A stretch of 64,000 nt of DNA from contig CM073591.1 in the NCBI GenBank assembly GCA_037074705.1, positions 32,468,587 through 32,532,586 on the forward strand. The letters run 5' to 3'. This DNA is from Zhengitettix transpicula (lineage: Eukaryota; Arthropoda; Insecta; Orthoptera; Tetrigidae). Below, piece by piece: positions 59,797 to 64,000 of this stretch. Positions within the stretch are counted from its first letter, which is position 1. Every line of letters starts with the position of its first letter. Made by a program: the position numbers and the translations under genes. The notes below the pieces were generated by a model. The model saw nothing but the letters and a program-made list of their open reading frames with translations, searched no databases and had not been told where the DNA came from.

Positions 59797-60308
59797 GTTA
59801 CACTGCGAGGGCTATTCTCTCGCAGGCAGAACCTTGTAGAAGAGATACGAAGGGGCTAGCTTTGGGGCAGCCTTATCCTCTCCGTTTTTGAACCGAGGCA
59901 CCTTGGCCTGTTTTGTTAGGTGTATGTTCTGGGATCACAGACCTTGGGCATACGGTAAGAGTTGTCCGCTATTCCCATTGGAATAGTCGGCCAGCTGCCT
60001 CCTAAACTGTCGAGGCACGGAGAAGGGAATGCTGCGTCCCCACAGCAAACTCCTATCCCGCTATCGGAAGGGCGTGGGACAAGTACCCAATGCCCGACCT
60101 ACCTGTTGCAGGTTTTTCTAGGATTTTCTTTGAATTTCTTTAAGCGAATGCCGGGTAGGATCCTTAAAATATAGCCCGGGGGCCCTAGTTAACCCTTGGC
60201 TACCTTCCTCTACCCTTCCGCATCCCCCATTTCAAACCCTTCCTATGCTATTAAAGGGGAGTTACACAAAGTGGATTACCCTCATGTAGCCTGTTGCGCT
60301 AAAAAAAA
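59797..60308 (+). mobile_element. PA-560, full-length young copy nested in an older copy
   Basis: A 512-bp copy with one 5' hairpin monomer and eight terminal A. It is flanked by a perfect 13-bp duplication TCGACATGTTTTG at 59784-59796 and 60309-60321. The right duplication continues straight into an older, diverged PA-560 copy in the same orientation, so the insertion target was another PA-560. Confidence 0.92.
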
Positions 60309-60321
60309 TCGACATGTTTTG

Positions 60322-60703
60322 AGAGGTGTATGTTCCGGGATCGCAGACCTTGGGCATACGGTACGAGTTGTCCGCCATTCCTATCGGAATAGTAGGCCAG
60401 CTGCCTCCTAAACTGGTCCAGGCACGAAGAGGGGAAAGCTGCGACCCCACAGCAAGCCGCTCTCCCGCCATCGAAAAGGCGTGGGACAAGTACCAATGGC
60501 CCTACCAACCTGAAGCAGGTTTTTCTAGGGTTTTCCCTGCATCACTTTTAGACGAATTGCCGGGTAGGATCCTTAAAGCATAGTCCGGGGACCCTAGTTA
60601 ACCCTTGGCTACCTTCCGCACTCCCCCCCCCCCCCTTTCACGCCCTTTCCTATGCTATAAAAGGGGAGTTGCCACTATGTAGATTACCCTATACATAGCC
60701 TGT
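60322..60703 (+). mobile_element. PA-560, older diverged copy split by the nested insertion
   Basis: Starts at GAGAGGTGTATGTTCCGG and runs to near the element end, with many substitutions and a C run at 60623-60635. Its left part may continue before 59784 (about 59765-59783, degenerate). It shares the ATCACTTTTAG variant with the diverged copy at 41.3 kb. Confidence 0.85.
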
Positions 60704-61733
60704 CTACTCCTTCTTCTTCTATCTCTACTACACCTCTCGCAAATAATATATAATGTCGTTTCACCCCTCACGAGGCAAAGGCCCGAAATTGGCAGGTAGT
60801 TTTAGTTGGATCAGAGAAATACTAAGTCCTATACGTGTTTACCAAAGCTAGGCTGGTCCCTCTCAGACCCTTGTGACAATAATAATCAGCTGACACTTTA
60901 TAAATCTTCCAGGAATAATGCTCAGTCTCTTTTTAAACATTTATTCTTCTAAGATAGACAGGTGCAGAGGAACATGGCTCATTGTGACATCCGATTGGGT
61001 TATCTTCGAAATATTCCAAATACCGGATTGGGTGTCGGTTTTACCAGATTGACTAACACTGGCGAAACCTCAAACACGTACGTATACAGTTCGTCAAAGC
61101 TGTGTTAATTAAAGACACTGTAAGAGGTTTGTATATATTTTCGTTTTTCATGAATGAATTTCTTCATTTATATATATTAAGAAATTTTAGTTAATAATGT
61201 ACCTTGCAATGAAGCGGGAGACAATCTAGCGGGAGACAATGCAAGAAAGAACATACTTAACTGAAGCCCTATAGATATAAGGCAGTCTGTCAGTGGATAT
61301 AAAGGACAGGGATATAACAAACAATCTAATAGAAAGACGAGAGAAATTAAAGATTCGTAAAAGAAAAGTCAGGCGTAAGAGAAAAAAAGGACCTCTTTTA
61401 TTTTTCATTCCATTATTACAATTTAACGTCGTATTTCCTTCGTATAGTGTGTGTAAATGCCAATTATTCTAAGTGATGTATTGTAAAAAGCATTTTCAAA
61501 AAATAATTGTGAGTAAATTACAATATTTCGTTCATTATAAATATTTTATTAAGCACTTCGCGCTGTTGAAGAAGAGTAAAATAATATATAAATTTTAATA
61601 AAAATTAATTGCTGGGGGATGGGGGTTAGTTGAAGTTTAAAAAAGGTCTACAGTATTCCCGAGACCGATGATAATTTTTTTCTGTTTTAAAATTTTATTA
61701 TAACAACATTGCAAAATTTATTTTATTTATAAA
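60704..61733. other. Non-coding DNA
   Basis: Mixed then AT-rich. A 15-bp direct duplication (AGCGGGAGACAATCT/AGCGGGAGACAATGC) lies near 61212. No gene recognised. Confidence 0.5.
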
Positions 61734-62050
61734 CTAGCCTCAGCGACATCCATAACCCCAGATTTTATTCCAATCTCGGTTGATTTTGCGTTATGTTTAT
61801 GTAACTCCCCTCCACACCCACCCCTAAGGTTGCTCTCCTCCTATGCAAAAAAGGTGTTGAAATTATACACAGACAACAACCTGAGAAACAGAAACAATCT
61901 CATTGACCTCTAAAAATATTTATTCGGTGCAAATATTGGTCGCTTAACATGTTTGAAAATGTCCACCCCCAGTCAACCCCCGCCTCTGTCGTACACACAC
62001 AGTGTTTGTTTTCTGTCGGAACACACAAACAGTTTATTTTATTTATTAGA
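61734..62050 (-). mobile_element. Helitron-like non-autonomous element, copy H5 (internally deleted)
   Basis: The minus-strand 5' end TCTAATAAATAAAATAAACT at 62050 follows a host A. The 3' end is CTAG at 61734 followed by host T, exactly the Helitron A/T insertion rule. The GC-rich hairpin normally before CTAG is deleted, as is part of the body, so this copy is 317 bp. The shared body words CAGCGACATCCATAACCC and TTAACATGTTTGAAAATGTCC (plus-strand reading; second one split over 61946-61964) are clear. Confidence 0.65.
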
Positions 62051-64000
62051 TTATAATACAAATATTTATTGGGGTCTATTGACAAGAAAAAACATTGCTA
62101 AGGGGGTCGAAGTAAAAATTGGTTCGAAATTCGCGATTTAAAGTGTGATGTTTTAAAAATCGAAATATGTTTGTTATTAAGAGGTAAGTGTTACCTTATT
62201 GTTAACTATAGTTCATTTATCCATTTCATTTCTATTATGAATCATTTTTCTATATAGGATAAATGCCATTTGAGTAGCCATTTGTTTTGTGCCACTCCAA
62301 GCTTCCGTAAAATTCCTCACAACTTAAAAATACATTTTCGACGCAGTACAGTCAGGCGGCCTCCTTTGCGGCGTCTTCAGAAGTGATTCAATGAAAGCTC
62401 CGTTCCGCTGGAGAAGAAGCTCATTGTGACGTCACTATCTGGTTTTCCACTCAGATGAAATCGGAACAGTCAACACTGGGCTCCGATCTCACTTCACTGT
62501 CTAAAATAATGGAGGAGGGAGAAGGAGGGAGGGAGCAAGCCGTCCATTATGTTTTATTCTCTATACTCCTTGTTTGAGGTTGGGCTTGTGCGAAGTGACT
62601 GGACTTGAACTTCTCAAATGTTCCTCCAGGCGGATATTTATAATTCGCAAGGAATTCCAATATTTTATTGTAACTTGAGCCGTGCTGACTACACAAAAGA
62701 ACTCTGTGCAGTCTCCGTCAATATCAATGTCACAGAATTGCAAACAAGTCTCTGATTGCATGGATTTTTAAAACAGAGATAAAATAAGTTTTTAATTTAA
62801 CGTCCGTTTTTAATTAATAAAACAATTGATAACGTCGTCATAATTAAAAATAAAAAGTTTCTGTATAAGGTCGGTAATTGTTTTATCATAGATCAAATAC
62901 TCAATTACAATATCTCTGTTCAAAATCTTTCCCAGAAGCATATCGAAAGTGAAATCGATTATTTAGCTTTTAAAGATATAAAACTTATAAACTATTACCC
63001 CTTCTGATAAAATGTAGTGTGTGGTGCAAAAGAAACGTTCTTGCGTGTGTTACCATTAGATCAATTCTTCGAAGAGTCGATGAAATCAAAAATCATTTCA
63101 CGTTACTCTTAATCTGTACCACTAGTAAAGTATATATCGTATTTCAGAAGATAAATAATGTATATTACATATCCAATAGTCCACAATAAAGAACATCATA
63201 TTATAGTATTTAAATTTAATTCCGTCTTTCGTAACGGCGGAAAATACAGGAATTAGAGATCTTTTACGATGGACTTATTAATTAAATAACTTCTTCCATA
63301 ATATATTCTTATATTTATTTAACAGCTTAGATTGGTTTCTATTTCAGCTGAATAAATTTCGTCTAAATAATCTGCAATTAATTTATTTAATTTATAATCT
63401 TCCGATTGATACAAATTTGACATTCAGTTAATTATAAATTTTTCACGAATATTTTTACTTTTTATATTTATATACATTTTTGTTACGGACGTTTGTTCAT
63501 TTTACTTTCATAAAATAGTTATACAAAATTATACATCTTAAAACAAAATCATATTTGCTTAGTCGAGACAGTTATTTGAAATTCAAAATGGGAAAAAATT
63601 TAAAAAAAAAGGTTTTATTCGTCGGAAGCTTTCGACCTCTTTGTTCATTTTCGACTTATTTTAAGAGAAAATAAAAACACCAGATAATGTCCTTAAGTTT
63701 ATTTTCTTTTTTTATTATAATTGTATGATTTTAAGACTTTAAACATTGATAATAAATAAATAAGCATTTTTACGTCGGAATGTAATCGATATCCACACGA
63801 GTCGACAATTGTCTGTTGTCATCGTAAATATCTGAATTTAATCAGACGCCAACTCGTGTTAAATGGTTTTAAATACTTAAATTATTAAGCTAAAAAACGA
63901 ATATAATCAGTTCATAAAATTCGAAGTATGTGCAGTGTATTTTTATTTTTATTAAATTAAGAATAAACGTCAGCAAATGAATTTTAATATAACATATACA
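62051..64000. other. Non-coding DNA; island then AT-rich end
   Basis: About 62280-62760 is less AT-rich, with a purine-rich run GGAGGAGGGAGAAGGAGGGA near 62510 and frames of at most 66 codons. At 63612-63650 (minus) GGTCGAAAGCTTCCGACGAA resembles the Penelope-type motif of the 31.2 kb element. No gene recognised. Confidence 0.45.

Noticed and set aside
2318..60583. Recurrent ~60-70 codon frames with near-identical products (for example 2318-2530 -, 7282-7464 +, 9867-10049 +, 19812-20018 -, 27497-27679 -, 59962-60174 +)
   Set aside because: All lie at the same place in PA-560 copies and recur because the DNA repeat recurs. An antisense frame of similar length recurs just as well, and no domain is recognisable, so they are not called as genes.

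Overview
This window looks like nuclear DNA from a large, AT-rich animal genome, most likely an arthropod and plausibly a non-holometabolous insect. The basis is pervasive AT-rich non-coding sequence, abundant short retroelements, tRNA-derived SINEs with canonical A and B boxes, Helitron-type ends, Penelope-like debris, and long (TA)n, (CA)n and (GA)n tracts. I see no complete protein-coding gene, rRNA or functional tRNA gene. Open frames are all short (139 aa at most), and those that recur do so because they lie in copies of one repeat. The window reads as intergenic sequence or the inside of a very large intron.

The dominant feature is one interspersed element, called PA-560 here, about 510-570 bp when complete. 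It ends in poly(A), is flanked by target-site duplications (TSDs) of about 11-13 bp, and has many 5'-truncated copies, so it behaves as a non-autonomous, LINE-mobilised retroelement. Its 5' end carries one or two ~26-28 nt monomers, each a perfect short hairpin. About sixteen copies or fragments occur, at 2.2-3.4, 6.7-7.6, 9.7-10.2, 19.7-20.3, 24.9-25.7, 27.3-27.9, 33.4, 41.3, 53.9-54.5 and 59.8-60.7 kb. Two copies show unusual secondary evolution: a near-perfect 196-bp tandem duplication at 25.3-25.7 kb and a dated nested insertion at 59.8-60.7 kb.

A second layer is a Helitron-like family: three minus-strand copies at 6.0-6.7, 22.8-23.5 and 61.7-62.05 kb, one longer plus-strand member at 35.0-36.2 kb, and a probable decayed piece at 10.6-11.0 kb inside another inverted-repeat element. 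A third layer is Penelope-like. There is a broken ORF remnant at 56.8-57.6 kb and dispersed motifs resembling a hammerhead ribozyme core (CTGANGA, short stem, GAAA). Three fold-back elements at 23.5-23.8, 31.2-31.7 and 48.9-49.5 kb carry such motifs, or their remnants, in both arms and pointing outward.

Other mobile debris includes a piggyBac-like MITE (21.1-21.5 kb), an AT-rich palindromic cluster (4.9-5.55 kb), tRNA-type SINEs (16.2-16.5 kb and 42.4-42.7 kb) and a LINE 3' tail (41.9-42.0 kb). Between these lie isolated GC-richer islands (for example 8.0-8.3, 13.65-13.9, 15.5-15.9, 34.4-34.7, 43.2-43.5 and 58.9-59.4 kb) that could be enhancers, exons or old gene fragments. Two tiny candidate coding pieces (13.7-13.9 kb minus, 53.45 kb plus) are listed at low confidence. 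Coordinates, lengths and repeat matches were read by eye.
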